Notes: a model not told the origin generated them from the letters alone. DNA of 64,000 nt from Acanthochlamys bracteata (GCA_019914995.1 CM034134.1:7138463-7202462); one strand, 5' to 3'; positions 22,234-35,470 are shown, numbered from the stretch's first letter. Numbers and translations are program-made.

Positions 22234-25200
22234 ATGGGCGGAGGTCGAAGCGGCGGTGGGCAGAAGCGTGGTCGCACTCAGAGGCGGCACTTCAAGCAGA
22301 GCCGTGACAACGTTTGGCGCCACAATCCAAAAAAATCCCGCGCCGAAGATGGCGAAAACAACGACAACAACAACAACGGCAACAACAACACTGAGAACAG
22401 CAGCAACAAAAACGAAATCAACAACTCCGGCGATGGCACGTGGCAACCGTTTGCTACCCAGAATCTCCAATTCGAAGAGTACTACAAGGTAATAGTTAGT
22501 TGGTGAGTGATTAATGTTGATTTTCAATGTTGTTGGTTCTTACTGTTTATGCAGCTAGTAATTGTTTGATATCAAAAGGTTGGAACAAGTTTGAAACTTT
22601 GAAGGCGTTTTCGTGTTACTAGTTGAATTGCTCTAGCATAGTTGTATGCAAGAAGCTGAAATTTACTTTCTCAAGTCGTGATATTTTTATACCAAACAGT
22701 TCAAAGTTGATTTGAAAATAGTTGAATTACTTGCTGATAGCTGTATGCTTGAAGCTGGAAATATTACTTATAACAAATGCTGGCGTTTACTACGTAAGAT
22801 AGTGGTAACTGATTGGTGTTAAAGGTTGGAATTTTGGAGCCGATTTGATGTAGTAGTTGAGTTACTTACACAAGAGTTATACTGAAAGATGATAGAAAAT
22901 GTGGAGTAAGGATATGTTGAATGGTTAGTTGTACAAAGTGATAGTGCTTGCTAGTTAAGATGATCTAATTGATCAATTTACTGGTTGAAAGTTTGAAACT
23001 GAGCTGATTTGGTGTTATTGTTGAATTACTTGCACGAGGTTTTATGAAACTGATAATAAATTTTGAGCAAGTATTCGTTGAAGCTTACTTCATATAAATG
23101 CGTGCATTTACTATTTAAGGTAATTGATTGATGTCAAAGGGTTGAAAGTTGAAACTTTGCTAATAGACAGACAGCAGATCTGCTTTGGTTGTTGGAGTAT
23201 ACTTGCATAAAAGTTCTATGCCTAAATTCTGGAAATGAACTACCATTTTTGCTACTTTTTATGCAAGATACATCTTTGAGTACCATTACTTTGTTTAATA
23301 TTATTGCGATTTCATGAAACTAAGATGACCATATTAGCCATTTGTTTTATAAAATTCATCTAAGAGAAAAGTGAGTGGACAATTAGATCAAAAACACATC
23401 TTAGTGAAAATTCAGAGGATAATTAAAGGCTTAAAGCATGTGTTCAAATGTTGGTCAACTTTTCTATCAAAGACAAAATTGCTTCTTCAATTGCTGTCTT
23501 ATAGGTGTCTCTCCATGCAAGTAACCTCTAGTCCTGTGTTCAAGAAGCTTTAGAGAACTCAGATAGCTTCAAGTCCAAGAAAGAGTGTCGATTCCAATAA
23601 TTTCTACTTCACTAAAAGGATCATATTTAGTAGCAAACCCTCTGAGTGAACGGTTGCTGTCTGTACATTTATGATGCCTCTGATAAACAGAGGATTCTTG
23701 GTTACTTGTTATATTTGTTGAAAATGGACTCTAAAGTTAAATGGAAATAATGTTCATTGATGTTGTTTCTGTTTAACTTTGTAATTTTTCTGGTCGCAGG
23801 AGCAAGGAATTGTTCCTGAAAATGAGTGGGAAGAGTTTATTTGCTTTCTCCGCAGGCCACTGCCAGCCGCATTTAGGATCAACTCCAGGTTGTTAAGTTG
23901 TTTTGTTTTTGTTAGTATTTGGAGGTGATAACATCTCTTATAACGAATTGAACGAGAGCTATGAGGTGTATTCTGAACATTGATTTCCTCAACTAAACCA
24001 CAAGAAATCGTAGTAAGTTGTTCTCTTTGTGCTCAGGATCTGTCTTTGAAGAGAACATATTCATGCACATTCAAAAGTGAAATGCTGTCTAGCTTCTTAG
24101 CTCATGAGGAACTTCTGGATAAACAATCAGTTGTTTGAGTTGATATGAGCATTTAGAGTGCTTTTGTGCTTTCTAAGAGTTGCAAATCCTTGAGGGTCAA
24201 TACTTAGCTGAATTTTCATTGAGCATACTCTCAAAAGTACATGAGAAATCTTATAAATATCTTTCAATATTTTCAACATGAAGTGCACATTCCTCTTATA
24301 TTTCAACCTGTTTCATGTGGTGCATCCATAGACACAAGTTTTGTTCATGAAGACAAATACAGACACTCATCTGTAAGGAATGTGCAAGTTTTTGTTTCCT
24401 CCCTTTGCCTAAAAAGCCTATTCACTTATGAAGCATGACTTTCTTTTCCGTTTTGCCAGTGGGCAGTTCTATCTGGACATCAGGAAACAATTGGAGCATG
24501 ACTTCATGAATTGCCTACAAGCTGAGGTAGTTAACCGTCTTAATCCCTCTATTGATAGTTATCAGGATTTTTATGCCACACATGTTTTGCACTCTTGTAG
24601 TCTGCACAGACCTTCCATTTAGCATCTGTTCTTTTGTTCAGCAGACTGACAATGAGTTGGAAGTTGAAGCTATACGACCATTGCCCTGGTACCCTGACAA
24701 CCTTGCTTGGCATTTAAACTTTTCTAGGATGCAGCTAAGGAAAAATCAAACCTTAGAGAGGTAAATGCTCATCTTATCCTTTCAAATGAGCAATGTTATA
24801 GACTTATTCTATGTGTAACATTTTCTTATGGATTTGGTGCCCACCATGCTCTCATCTAAAGTTTTATCTTTAGGTTTGGTAGTAATTTACAGAGACAAAT
24901 TACGATCGGGTATGGCCAACAATAGTAAACAACTGCTCAAGTTCTGAATTGCAAGAAGTAATTGTTGATTACTCATGCTGTGTAGTTTTGTTAAATGATT
25001 TTGAATAATATTTTTATACATTATGGGCTACAGGACCTTACCTAGAGCCTGTTCCTATTTGCTTGAATAAGGTTCACATGCATGTAATATCCTCTCATGA
25101 TTGTTATGTCTATTCTTATAAGAAAAAAATTGAGAAAATCAAGAACTTATTGAGGCTTTATAGAAAAGGTCGAGTTTTCTGCTATGACCTTTTATGCTTT

Positions 25201-28200
25201 GGGTTGCCTTCAGACTAAGTATTAAGAAAACATTGAATACTGTTACACATGCATTCACTATGTAGACATAAAAATAGGAACTTGAAGAAGTATAAGATGA
25301 TTTCCGGCATCTTATTATCAAACGGACAAAATAGCAGACCTTGGTCTAAATCAAATATATCTGTATAAATGTCCCCTCTTACTTAGTTAACCAAATATGC
25401 ATATCTTTGAACCATAACAAGGTGTAGGAACTAGATTTAATCATGTTCTTTTCCTCTTGATAACATCGGTCAAGAAATACACGATTATATTTAGAGTGTA
25501 TTCTTGCAGTGCCACTTGTCCAAAGTTTGAAGTCTTGTTTAAGATGTCAAGTGGTCCTAGAAACTTGAAGGTCTTGGTCCTAGTATCTAACATATTTTGT
25601 TACTAGTTGGTGCTTTAAACTAGTTATCTATAGATGAATGTCATGAACAGGAATTTACATCTCTGTAACAGTTTAACTCCTATCCTGTTATGTTAATGTC
25701 ACCACCATGATGCATCTAATTGACATCTTAAATGACACTTTTTGTGCGTACTGAACTTCTCACACTTGAAAGGTTCAATTGAAAAAATAATTACCTTGGG
25801 AAATTTTGTGATCTTCTTGACTATACCAAAGTTAGATGATAGCTGAATATGCTCTCTAATTTGATAGCAGTTGCTGATTCCTAATATGACTAGATGAATT
25901 ATAAGAACTTCAACTATGCAATTTGTTTTGAGCTTCCTTTTTCAGAAATGCATTATGCAATAATCATTGTGCTTATGCAATAATCTTTCGGTCTATTTTC
26001 CAGGTTTCATGAGTTTCTAAAGCTCGAGAATGAGGTGGGCAACATAACAAGGCAGGAGGCTGTAAGCATGGTGGGTAAATATTGGGATCCTCTGGATTCC
26101 TTTGCAACTGTATACTTATTTTGTTTTTTTTTGTTTTTGTTTTTTTGTGGATGAATTGATTGATCAATAAGTTTGCAGAGTTATGGTTCACTGAAATAAA
26201 TGTTAAATCAAATAAGCTACATGATCTTGGAAACTTTCTGTTCTGGCTGTGACATCCAGATTGCAACTGATCCTTAACTTGGTATGTTTTCCCCTAATAA
26301 TTGTACTTTGGTGGTGCAGGTACCTCCTCTTTTCTTGGATGTACTTCCAGATCATTTCATTCTTGACAGTAAGCTACTTGCAATTCATTACTTGCATATG
26401 TTGTTTGTTTAGCTTGCGCAGGTATTAGCAGGGTAGTGGGTACTTTGTATTAAACTTTAAGATATCAGAAACTCATGATATAATCCTGTGTTATTGTTTT
26501 TTCCATAAATCCTTGTACATGTCATTTCGTATATACTTGATTGCATTTATCCTCTATGTTTATAACTGATTCAGTGTTACATTTATTTGCCCTTTAGAAT
26601 GTTCTTGCATTTTTGTCATGCTTTGCAGATTGAGAATGTGTTTTTCTTTATTTTCATTATTAAGGGAATATATCTTCACAAACTCCTGCCTAGAGCTACG
26701 TTCTCAGCAGGATTACACTGAGTAAAAAATCTTATTTCGCAGTGTGTGCTGCTCCAGGATCAAAAACTTTCCAGTTGCTGGAAATGATTCACCAGTCGCT
26801 TGGGCCTGGATTAATTCCTAAGGGCCTGGTAAACTGCATTGCTGCCTCTTCACAATTTCAGTTTTTATGCGTTAATCTGTGTGGTCAATATAAGTTACAT
26901 TTCAGAATAAAATGCATTAGACTGCTTTAAGTTCTTTTTGCTATTTTTCTACAGGTGATAGCTAATGATGTTGATGTGCAAAGATGCAATCTTTTGATAC
27001 ACCAAACTAAGAGAATGTGCACTGCTAACTTGATTGTGACAAATCATGAAGCCCAACACTTTCCGAGTTGCCTCTTGCCTAGGGACTGCCTTAATATGGA
27101 GGAAGGGCAAGAAAATACGAGAAAGAAAGTTCTCCAATTTGATCGTGTACTTTGTGATGTACCCTGCAGCGGTGATGGCACTCTGAGGAAGGCTCCTGAT
27201 ATATGGAGAAAATGGTATCCTTACTTTTTACATGTTTCTTTTGCAGACTTGAGTAACTTCTGTGTAGATGATAATGGTGGACATTAATATTAGGAATGCT
27301 GGAATGGGTAATGGGCTTCATCGCCTTCAAGTGGAGATAGCCATGCGCGGTAAATCACTTTCTTTGCTTAAGTTTCATAATGCAATTCCAGCATTTTATG
27401 TCGATCATTTTCACTGGTTTCTCTCAAATTCTGCAGCAACTTGATCCAATCTTGTTGATTCTTTTAGTTCATGAATTCCACATGAATTTTGTGTCCTATG
27501 TAGAATTGGGATTGTGTTTGCTTGTAAATGTAACCCTCAATAGTTGCTTCTATGTAATTAGGGAATTTTGTAGATCAGAAGCCCGAGCTTTTCTGTATGT
27601 ACCTATATATATGGTTTCTTTTTGCCTCAATAATGAGTTCCTATACTGCATGAAAAGGTGACTTTATACTGATATTTTGTTGTGCACTGCTAGGTATAAG
27701 CTTACTGAAAGTTGGAGGAAGGATCGTCTATTCTACCTGCTCATTGAATCCAGTTGAAAATGAGGCTGTTATTGCAGAGGTTTCGTTCCCCTTATGTCCC
27801 TATGACAATTACTTTAGGCAGACTATGACCGCAAAGTTAAACTAACAGACAACATCTTATCCTTCAAATTTTAGCACATCTTTTATGGATAAGAGCATTT
27901 TACTTTAAATTTTACTGGAAGTTGATTTGTATGACGCGAATGGATAATGAAAGATTCTCATGAGATATGTCATTTGCATGTGCATAATCATGTATTCAAT
28001 TTATTTACATAAATTTGAAAATTAGAAAGTTAACAAAGCATGGAGCAGTGCATTGAGTGTCTGCTTTAAATTGCATGAAATGGATAATAATTATATGGAA
28101 TACCTGAAGAACCAAGAAAGAGGAAAAGGTTTCACAGTATACTCTAATAATACCAATGCTTTTCAGATTTATTGTTTTATGGACATTTATCCTTATCCAG

Positions 28201-30711
28201 CTCTTTGCTTGAAATTAGATAATTTTCTGGCCAGTAGGATGAATACGCGAAGGGGCTGTAGGGCTCAATCTGGATTATAGATTGTTAATTTATTTGATTT
28301 GGAAGTCTTAGAATCTTCAGAAAGAAATTTGGGTTTGCAATATTGCTTTGTATTCTTGTATAGTCCCATTACATGCATATTTTACTTATCAAAATGTGGA
28401 GTTTCTTCATCTATCTTACATATCTGTTGGTATTAACATTGGATATCATCTTTATCAAGGTTCTTCGGCGTTGTGGGGACTCAATTAAGCTTCTTGATGT
28501 TTCTGGAGAGCTACCTGCGCTAGTCCGCCGTCCTGGTCTGAAAACTTGGAAGGTTAGCATTTTTTAAATTTTAGTTTGGCTTCTTCAAGATATTGTTGAT
28601 CAGCTATTCTCTGTTTTTGTTACAAATGGGAACAAAAAGTCTATACTATCTGTTAAATGACTTGTCAAATGAATCTTTTCCATCATTTAGATGACTTATG
28701 ATATCCTGAAGGACCTGTTACAGCAAATTTAAAATTTGCTTCAGAACTAGGAGATTAAGCAAGCAACTGTTGACATCTCGTTTTACAGGTTCGTGACAGA
28801 GGTCTTTGGCTAACTTGCAATGAAGATGTTCCAAAATATAGGAGGAATGCTGTTACTGCTAGCATGTTTCCATCTCATGGGAGCTCCAAAGATAGCCAAA
28901 TACTTGATCAGGTCTTGAAAGAAAATCCATCTAGTGGTGATGCCAAAGTTGACTTATCTGGCTGCTTGGGAAGAAGGTCTCGAGATGTTAGTGGCACAGA
29001 TTTTGAGCGCAAGTATCCAGAAACAGATACTTCCCTACCAGAAACCAGAGAGGATGCTAGCAAGAGTGAAAATCCAGCTGGATCTGCAAAAGTGGATGAT
29101 ACTGAAGTTGACAATATAGTTTATATGTCAGACTTTCCTCTAGAGCGTTGTATGAGGATAGTTCCTCATGACCAAAATAGCGGCGCATTCTTCATTGCTG
29201 TACTTAAGAAAATTTCTACATTAGAAGGTACTTACTGGTTAATCTCTCAGTTTTTTGAAAATATGTTGAGCTCAAGTTATTATTGTTTACTTCTTTCGTT
29301 AGAACTTTAATGTTGATTTTGCAGAGAGTCATATCAGTCAACCAGCAATCAGTAAACATATCAACCAAGTTAATACTACTGAGGCGTCAGCGTTGGTCAA
29401 TGGTGAGAAGTCAGAGGTAGTACCACGATCAGAAGAAAATCCAAATGTTGGCTGTGATATTTCTCAAGAAGCAGAGACCAATATGGACACTGAAGATGTT
29501 CAAGCATCAGACAAGCCTCTAGATTGTCAAGAATCAAAAAGGTCAACAGAAAAGTCTTTTGAGGGCCAGAGAATATGCTCCGAGTATACAAATCCTGAAG
29601 GTACAGAGTCGGAAGTTAGGAAAGAGGCAGAGAAAGTGGAGAATCCAAGGGGTTCAACTAAGGGGGCAAAGGGGAAGGTGCAGTTTCAAGGCAAATGGAA
29701 AGGGGTTGATCCTGTGGTCTTCTTTGAAGATGAAGTGACCATCAATAGTGTAAGAGCATTCTATGGTATCAAGGACTCGTTTATGCTTGAGGACCGCCTT
29801 GTAACTAGAAATAGCGATACTAATCACGTAAAGAGAATATACTACATATCCGGGTCAGTGCATGATGTTCTCCAATTAAATGTCCAAGCTGGGCAGCGGC
29901 TTAAGATAACTTCCCTGGGCTTAAAAGTTTTTGTAAGTTATCATCTGCTCTTCTTTGTTAATATCATTCTTGTGAACATTTTACTTTCATTTATGGAATT
30001 TGCTTACATTGATAGCTTATATTTGGTTACATTTAATTTCTGCTACGAAAAAACACATCGATGCGTTTTGTCTTGTCATCTGATGAAAGCATGTAGTTGA
30101 TAGAGTTATCTTTGCATGTTTGTTTCAGGAGAGACAAACGTCGAAGGATCCCTCTACATCTTGTGCATTCCGTTTATCTTCAGAAGGATTGCTGCTGCTC
30201 TTACCATTCATTACAAAGCAAATTTTATTCGCATCTTTCGCCGATTTTAAACACCTTTTAGAGTACAGATCTATCAAATTTCCTGACTTTGTTGATGCTG
30301 ATTTCCGTGAGAAAGCATCAAGCTTGGCTCCAGGTTGCATTGTGATAGTTCTGAATGAAGGTGATACTCTTACTCATCTGTCAGACTTTTGAGCTATATA
30401 TGATCATTTGAAATATTGGACATAATTATATTCTGTCAACTACAGGGAATAAATGTGAAGCTGATATACTAGCAGATGCATCAACTATTTGTATAGTAGG
30501 CTGGAAAGGGAAAACCAATATCAGCATTATGCTATCTCAGTTGGATGCAAAAGAACTTCTTGAGAGACTCTTGATACATTTTGGTTCGTCAGAGTCCAAC
30601 TCTTTTAAGCAAATTGGAATAGCACCTTCTCAAAATGCCGCCAATAAAGACGTTGAGGACATGGAAAGAATCGAGTCTTCTGAAACAGATCTTCAACAGG
30701 CTGTTTGTTGA
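22234..30711 (+). CDS. TRM4B: tRNA/mRNA cytosine-5 methyltransferase (NSUN2/TRM4 type)
   Basis: Fifteen exons: 22234-22488, 23800-23888, 24460-24526, 24645-24760, 26004-26070, 26320-26368, 26743-26828, 26955-27214, 27294-27349, 27694-27779, 28460-28552, 28789-29227, 29325-29932, 30129-30360 and 30446-30711. They total 2769 bases (922 residues). The basic N-terminus ([20 protein letters not shown]) and an Asn-rich linker precede the Rossmann methyltransferase core. Motifs are [10 protein letters not shown] (SAM binding, about residue 214), [12 protein letters not shown] (about 312, release Cys 314) and YSTCSLNP (about 361, catalytic Cys 364). Such enzymes make m5C in tRNAs and, in Arabidopsis TRM4B, in mRNAs. 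Residues 440-640 are acidic and low-complexity, longer than I recall for Arabidopsis. The C-terminal region (AFYGIKDSF onward) is the conserved NSUN2 tail. Exon 4 has a tandem CAGCAG acceptor. Intron 1 holds a degenerate tandem repeat. Confidence 0.94.
22540..23245 (+). repeat. Degenerate tandem repeat inside intron 1 of the methyltransferase gene
   Basis: About five diverged copies of a unit of 120-165 bp. Each holds 'ggttg(g)aa-tttgaaact', then 'gttgaattacttg', then 'tatg-ttgaagctggaaat'. Copies are centred near 22610, 22720, 22850, 23015 and 23190. It is non-coding and lies wholly within the first intron. Confidence 0.5.
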
Positions 30712-31482
30712 GAAGATGTCAATACGGCCAGATATTTTGACTTTATTATAATAGTATATTGTTTTCAAATTGATCGCATTAGTGTCCAAGTTTTAGCTGT
30801 TAGTCATACAAGACTTTGTGCAACCCTGTAATGTTTTCCATTTAATGATCTAAACTTCAACACAGGATGATTATTTTATACTGTTTGTTGATAAATGTTT
30901 GTTTTTGATTTGTGATAAAGCAATTATAATCCTCCCCTATCATGCAGTATCAACCAAATTTAGTTTGCTGTGACAAAATCCAATCTTTGGTTTGACTCGT
31001 TACCTTACGGTGGATTAGAAAGTTGGCAAGATGTTTATGTTTCCAATACTAATGCATACTTTAGCAGGGTATAACGTTAACTGCAGAAAGAGCATAAACT
31101 TTAGCGGTGGATTTGAAGTCGCATCTTTTATACGTGTTTGCCCTTAACTTCAGTTAACCGAGTTAAGCAAATTTTGGGGTACAGCAGCAGCACGGCTGAC
31201 TTAACTTTAACCTAATCTAACTAATCAGTAGAAAGATGAAAAATTTATCCAAATTATTAAACACACGTATGTCATTAGTCAGTCATTACATTAATTAAAT
31301 AGAACTAAAGATGTGTTTTAGTCATTCGTCTACAGCCAATTGCCGGGACAGCCGGACTGCAGCTGGACTATAAAGGGTATCTTCGTCTTTATACTCAACA
31401 GTACCCACATTACAACTATAGAGGGAACTCCAAGGGCTTTAGGTCATTTACCACATTCCAGGCATTTCTTCTCTTCACCTGT
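30712..31482. other. Downstream flank of the methyltransferase gene
   Basis: This holds the probable 3' UTR of the methyltransferase gene (to about 30900), followed by spacer. No open frame or element boundary is visible until the inverted-repeat element at 31483. Confidence 0.45.
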
Positions 31483-32068
31483 GGGTTAGGGGTGGCAAAT
31501 TCAGACTCGATCTGTGAACCCGATTCAAAAAATCAGATTTGGATTAAATTTTTGTCGAATTTGGATCATTCTTGAATCGATCCGAATTTAACCCAAAAGA
31601 ATTAAACAAGTTTCAATCGAGTTCGAATTGATCCGAAATGACCTATTTAACCCATATAATTATTTATATAATATATATTATTTAATAATTAAAAAATATT
31701 TAAATAATAGCATAAAATGTGAATTAAATATATATATATATCTATTTCTTAATTTATCATGATTTATACTTAACTTATAAATTTTATCGAAATTAATATT
31801 TTTCTTTTTACATATATCATAATTTAATAATATATATATATATATATATTGTTATTAAAAATTAATATTTATAAATTTTATTTTAATTATTTTAATTTTT
31901 AAATGGGTCGATTTGAATTTCATTCGGTTATTAAATAGATTGGGTTAGAGATGACAAAATTTGACCCATATAAGTAAATGGGTTAGGTTAGGATTAAACT
32001 ATTTTAATCCGAATATTAAATGGGTCGATCCGAAACCAACCCAAAAATTTGAATTGCCACCCCTACTA
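31483..32068. mobile_element. Inverted-repeat element of the GGGGTGGCAAT type (copy 2)
   Basis: The left end reads AGGGGTGGCAAATTCAGA and the right end, inverted, AGGGGTGGCAATTCAAAT: a near-perfect terminal inverted repeat of 12-15 bp. Inside are GATCCGAA/TTCGGATC-like repeats and an AT-rich core with a TA run at 31830-31850. There is no coding frame. I could not confirm a target duplication in the flanks. Confidence 0.6.
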
Positions 32069-32204
32069 CTGCTGCTCTACGCAGTGTTGAGTTCTTTATA
32101 CAAATACTCTCACTACAGTAACTGACTTAGTATCTTCTTCTTCGCTTTGCTTTAGATTCTCTTTTTCTCTCTATGATTGTACAAGAAAAGCTCTATTAGA
32201 ATCG

Positions 32205-32717
32205 TGCTAGAAAAGATTTAGTTCCGTATTATTTATCGATAGTTCTTAAATGGTATTAATAAAGATTTGAGTTTATTCTTTTCATCGCTAATTGGTTTTG
32301 AAAAAAATTCTAAATTCGTCACATAATATTAGAGATGGATGGGCCAATCGACTTTAGAATATAGACTAAATCTAACTTTATATATATATTTAGAACCTTC
32401 ATTATTTGTTTTATTTTATGACAAAATAGCATGCTTTATTTCAGAACATGTAGCTTATTTCATTCAAGAATAGTTGTTCGCTATATTTTTAAACAAATAG
32501 CCCACTTCATTACAGAATAAGTAGTCTTCTTTATTTAAGTTCATTCCAAAGCAAATAATCCGCATCAGTTCAATTAAAAAGAAAAAAGCTATGATGGATG
32601 GCAGATGTTAAGAAAGATTTAATCCAATGTTATTTGTCAATAATCCTTAAATAATATTAATAAAAGCTTGGACTCATTCTTCTAATTAGTTTTGAGAATA
32701 ATATTAAATTAATAACA
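32205..32717 (+). mobile_element. TRIM-type miniature LTR retrotransposon, copy B
   Basis: Direct repeats at 32205-32323 (119 bp) and 32606-32717 (112 bp) both begin TG and end ACA. They match, in opposite orientation, the 119-bp repeats of the element at 643-1167. The primer-site region just after the first repeat reads TAATATTAGAGA (a decayed TGGTATCAGAGC). The flanks AATCG and AATTG differ at one base, fitting a 5-bp target duplication. The 280-bp interior is non-coding and includes several copies of an 'atagcccacttcattacagaa' type phrase, also seen in copy A. Confidence 0.7.
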
Positions 32718-33167
32718 AATTGAAGTGGAAGCAAATTTGTGAGGTTTGTTTATTTTTTATTGGGGAACTTGAGATCTGTTAACCTATTAATGTAGGTGTA
32801 ATTCTTCTCTATATTATAGAATTGCGAGCAGAATTTCAATCACTAGAAGAAGAAAAAGAGTAGATAAATCTAAAGAGAAAAAGTTTGAAGAATAAGGTTA
32901 CCGTTTAATTTTGTATATGGATTTTTTCTTGTTGTTTCAATTTTTACATTTTCGTTGGTGTGTAGAACAGTGACAGAAGTAGAAGTACGTGATTTTTTAT
33001 TTTTATTTTTCCCTCTCTATAGAACTAGATATATGTTCTTCTTCATAGTTGTATTCCTATATCTCGCTCACACGCTACATTATTGAAATGCTAGGAGAAC
33101 TACAATCGGTAGAAGAAGATTAGTTTGATTTTGAATCGTTTCCTCTTTGTTGTTGTTGTTGCTTGAA
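32718..33167. other. Spacer without recognisable gene
   Basis: AT-rich sequence with a 'tgttgttgttgttgc' microsatellite-like run at 33150-33165. No open frame of note is visible. Confidence 0.4.
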
Positions 33168-35170
33168 AGATACAACATCAAAAGAGTTAATCAAGATAAA
33201 TATGAATGGCTCAACTTGTTAGAAATTTTTGCTCACAACTTATGGAAGCTCATGTGAGTCACACAATTCTTAATCTACTCAATCATTGTCAGCGAGATTT
33301 ACCACGTGCATTGTGCTTCCAGCCAAACTATAGGCTCTGCTACCAATATTGGTTAGATATAACACCGGAAGAGTTAAATAAGATAAAACAACTGAAGAAT
33401 CTGATTCATATACTAGAACGCCTAATCTAATCCAAAAACTTAAAGCAATCGGTTAGGGAACACTCTATTATATTAACCCCATTCTTATTTTATTTTTACT
33501 CAATATTAGATTAATCTATTGACTCTTAACCTAATAATCTCCTCAATAGTAAGTCGCTCATATTTTTTATTTTCCGAGCACCATATCATGCATCAAATAT
33601 GTCGATTGTTCAAAATTACACTCACTTAGCCTCGAGCATTGTTACTGCACACCAAGAGTCAGCCATCAGAGCCCAACTTGTTTCAAATTTTTACTCACAC
33701 CTTACGGAAGCATATGTGAGTCACATTGCTATTAACATACCCATCGTACTGTTACCGCTTACTACAAACGGAGATAACTTAGGACAAATCTCAAAATAGA
33801 GCCGCTCTTGATAAGTGCGGTGTAAATATTAAAAATCTTGCGATAAAAATATAATAATTAAGAAATGCAACAAAACACAATAATTATGTGGAAAAATTCT
33901 CACTAATTTGAGAAAAAAATTGAAGGACGGTATAAAGAAAAACTCACTATCAATAATTAAGTTACAACCTTTGCTCATATCGAAAGAACAAACTAATGCC
34001 CTCTTTTCGGAAGCAAAACACACTTAACTATAATAGTATAAGAAAATCTCACAAAAATATATATCACGCAATGCCCCACATACGCACCGTGTTTGTCTGT
34101 AGCACTATTGTACTAGTAGATCTTACAAAACACACTGTAATTCTTGCACGTCGTCCAACACCATTGTTGCTTTTGCCGATTACTCTCTCTACTTGCGGTT
34201 GCCACCTTCACCTACTTCTCATTGGTGATGTCGTCTGGCTCAATAGCCGCATCTGTATCCTTCTAGTGAGAACTGCTATCATCTTTATCTTCAACAATGA
34301 AAATATTTTTTTGGTAAACTTTTCAATGTCATATCTCATTGCAATCTAAAGCCTCAACTCTAATACCACTGTTGGGGAGATACAATATTAGAAGAGTTAA
34401 TCAAGATAAGACACTTGAAGGATCCGGTCAATACGCTTGAAAGCCAAATCCAATTCAAAAGCTTAAGTTAATGAGTTATGAAGCTCTATAGTATATTAAA
34501 CATATTTTCATCTTATTTTTATTCAATATGAGACTAATTACTCATTTTTAATCCAATAATCTCTTCCTCAAGAGTGAATCACTTATATTTCTCCTTATCC
34601 GAGCACCCTATCACGTATCAAGTACGTCAACTTAGAATCCCAACCATCTGAGCACTTTTACTGAACACCAAGAGCCAGATAACAGAGCCAAATATGATCC
34701 AACTTTTTACTCACACCTTATGAAATCTCATGTAAATTACATTACTCTTAATCTGCTCATCGTATATCAGTTAGAGTTATAATATGTACCGGTCGTCTCG
34801 TCAGCGTACCATTCCTTCACAACTCAGAGCTATTCATCGGAGCCCAACTTGCTTTAAATCCTCGCCCACACTTTGCGAAAGTTTATATAAGTCACACTGT
34901 TCTTAATCTGCTTACCTATTATCAGCGAGAACTACCACGTGCATTGTGCTCCCAGCCAAATATGGGCTTTGATACTATTGTTGGAAAGATACAATATCCA
35001 AAAAGTTAATTAAAATAAGATATATGAAAAGTTCGCTATATATATTATAAAGTTCAATCCAACTCAAAAATTTAATCCAATAAATTATAAAACTCTTTAA
35101 TATATTAATCCATTTTTTATCTTTATTTTTATTTCATTTGGAACTAATGTAGTCAATTTTAACATAACGG
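33168..35170 (-). repeat. Array of about 610-bp LTR-like repeat units
   Basis: The phrase 'gataca-atat-agaagagttaat-aagataa' recurs at about 33168, 33355, 34380 and 34986. The phrase 'aacttgtt-aaattttt-ctcaca' recurs at about 33215, 33676, 34698 and 34845. 'Taccacgtgcattgtgct-ccagccaa' precedes two of the junctions. At the junctions near 33345, 34370 and 34977 the minus strand reads as ...CAACA followed by TGGTATTAGAG-like primer sites. The only complete unit is 34371-34977 (607 bp). An unrelated insert (about 33790-34340) interrupts the array. This resembles a common plant retrotransposon LTR, here present in head-to-tail copies rather than as one LTR pair. Small open frames inside it are not genes. 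Confidence 0.6.
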
Positions 35171-35204
35171 TTGTGAAACATTTGCAGAAGTAGAATTAGA
35201 AAGC

Positions 35205-35470
35205 GCTGTTTGGTTCTCCATTTCAAAAGCTGCTTATTAGCTTTTCTCAACTTTTTTCTATTTCACATTTTTCAATACATATTTTATAAATATATAAAAA
35301 ATTTATTTAAAAATTTAGAAAGTATAGAAAAAGTTTACAAAGTGAGATCTTTTTATTACATATTTTTATTATTTTTTAAAGTAAAAAAAATATAATTCAT
35401 ATTCTAAAAAAAATAAAAATATCTTTCATTTCACAAAAGCTCCACGAGCAATCCCAAACGCGCTAAATCT
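35205..35470. mobile_element. Short AT-rich TIR element
   Basis: The left end reads AGCGCTGTTTGGTTCTCC and the right end, inverted, AGCGCGTTTGGGATTGCTCG. The core is AT-rich with a stretch capable of pairing (agctgcttattagct...). There is no coding frame. The size (about 260 bp) and ends fit a hAT-like MITE. Relatives are at 45110-45395, 48590-48850 and 62012-62280. Confidence 0.6.

Noticed and set aside
22141-22527. 128-codon minus-strand frame and the alternative plus frame over the first exon of the methyltransferase
   Set aside because: They are shadows of the Asn-rich exon (AAC repeats read as Val/Thr). The plus-strand frame starting at 22234 continues through consistent splice sites.
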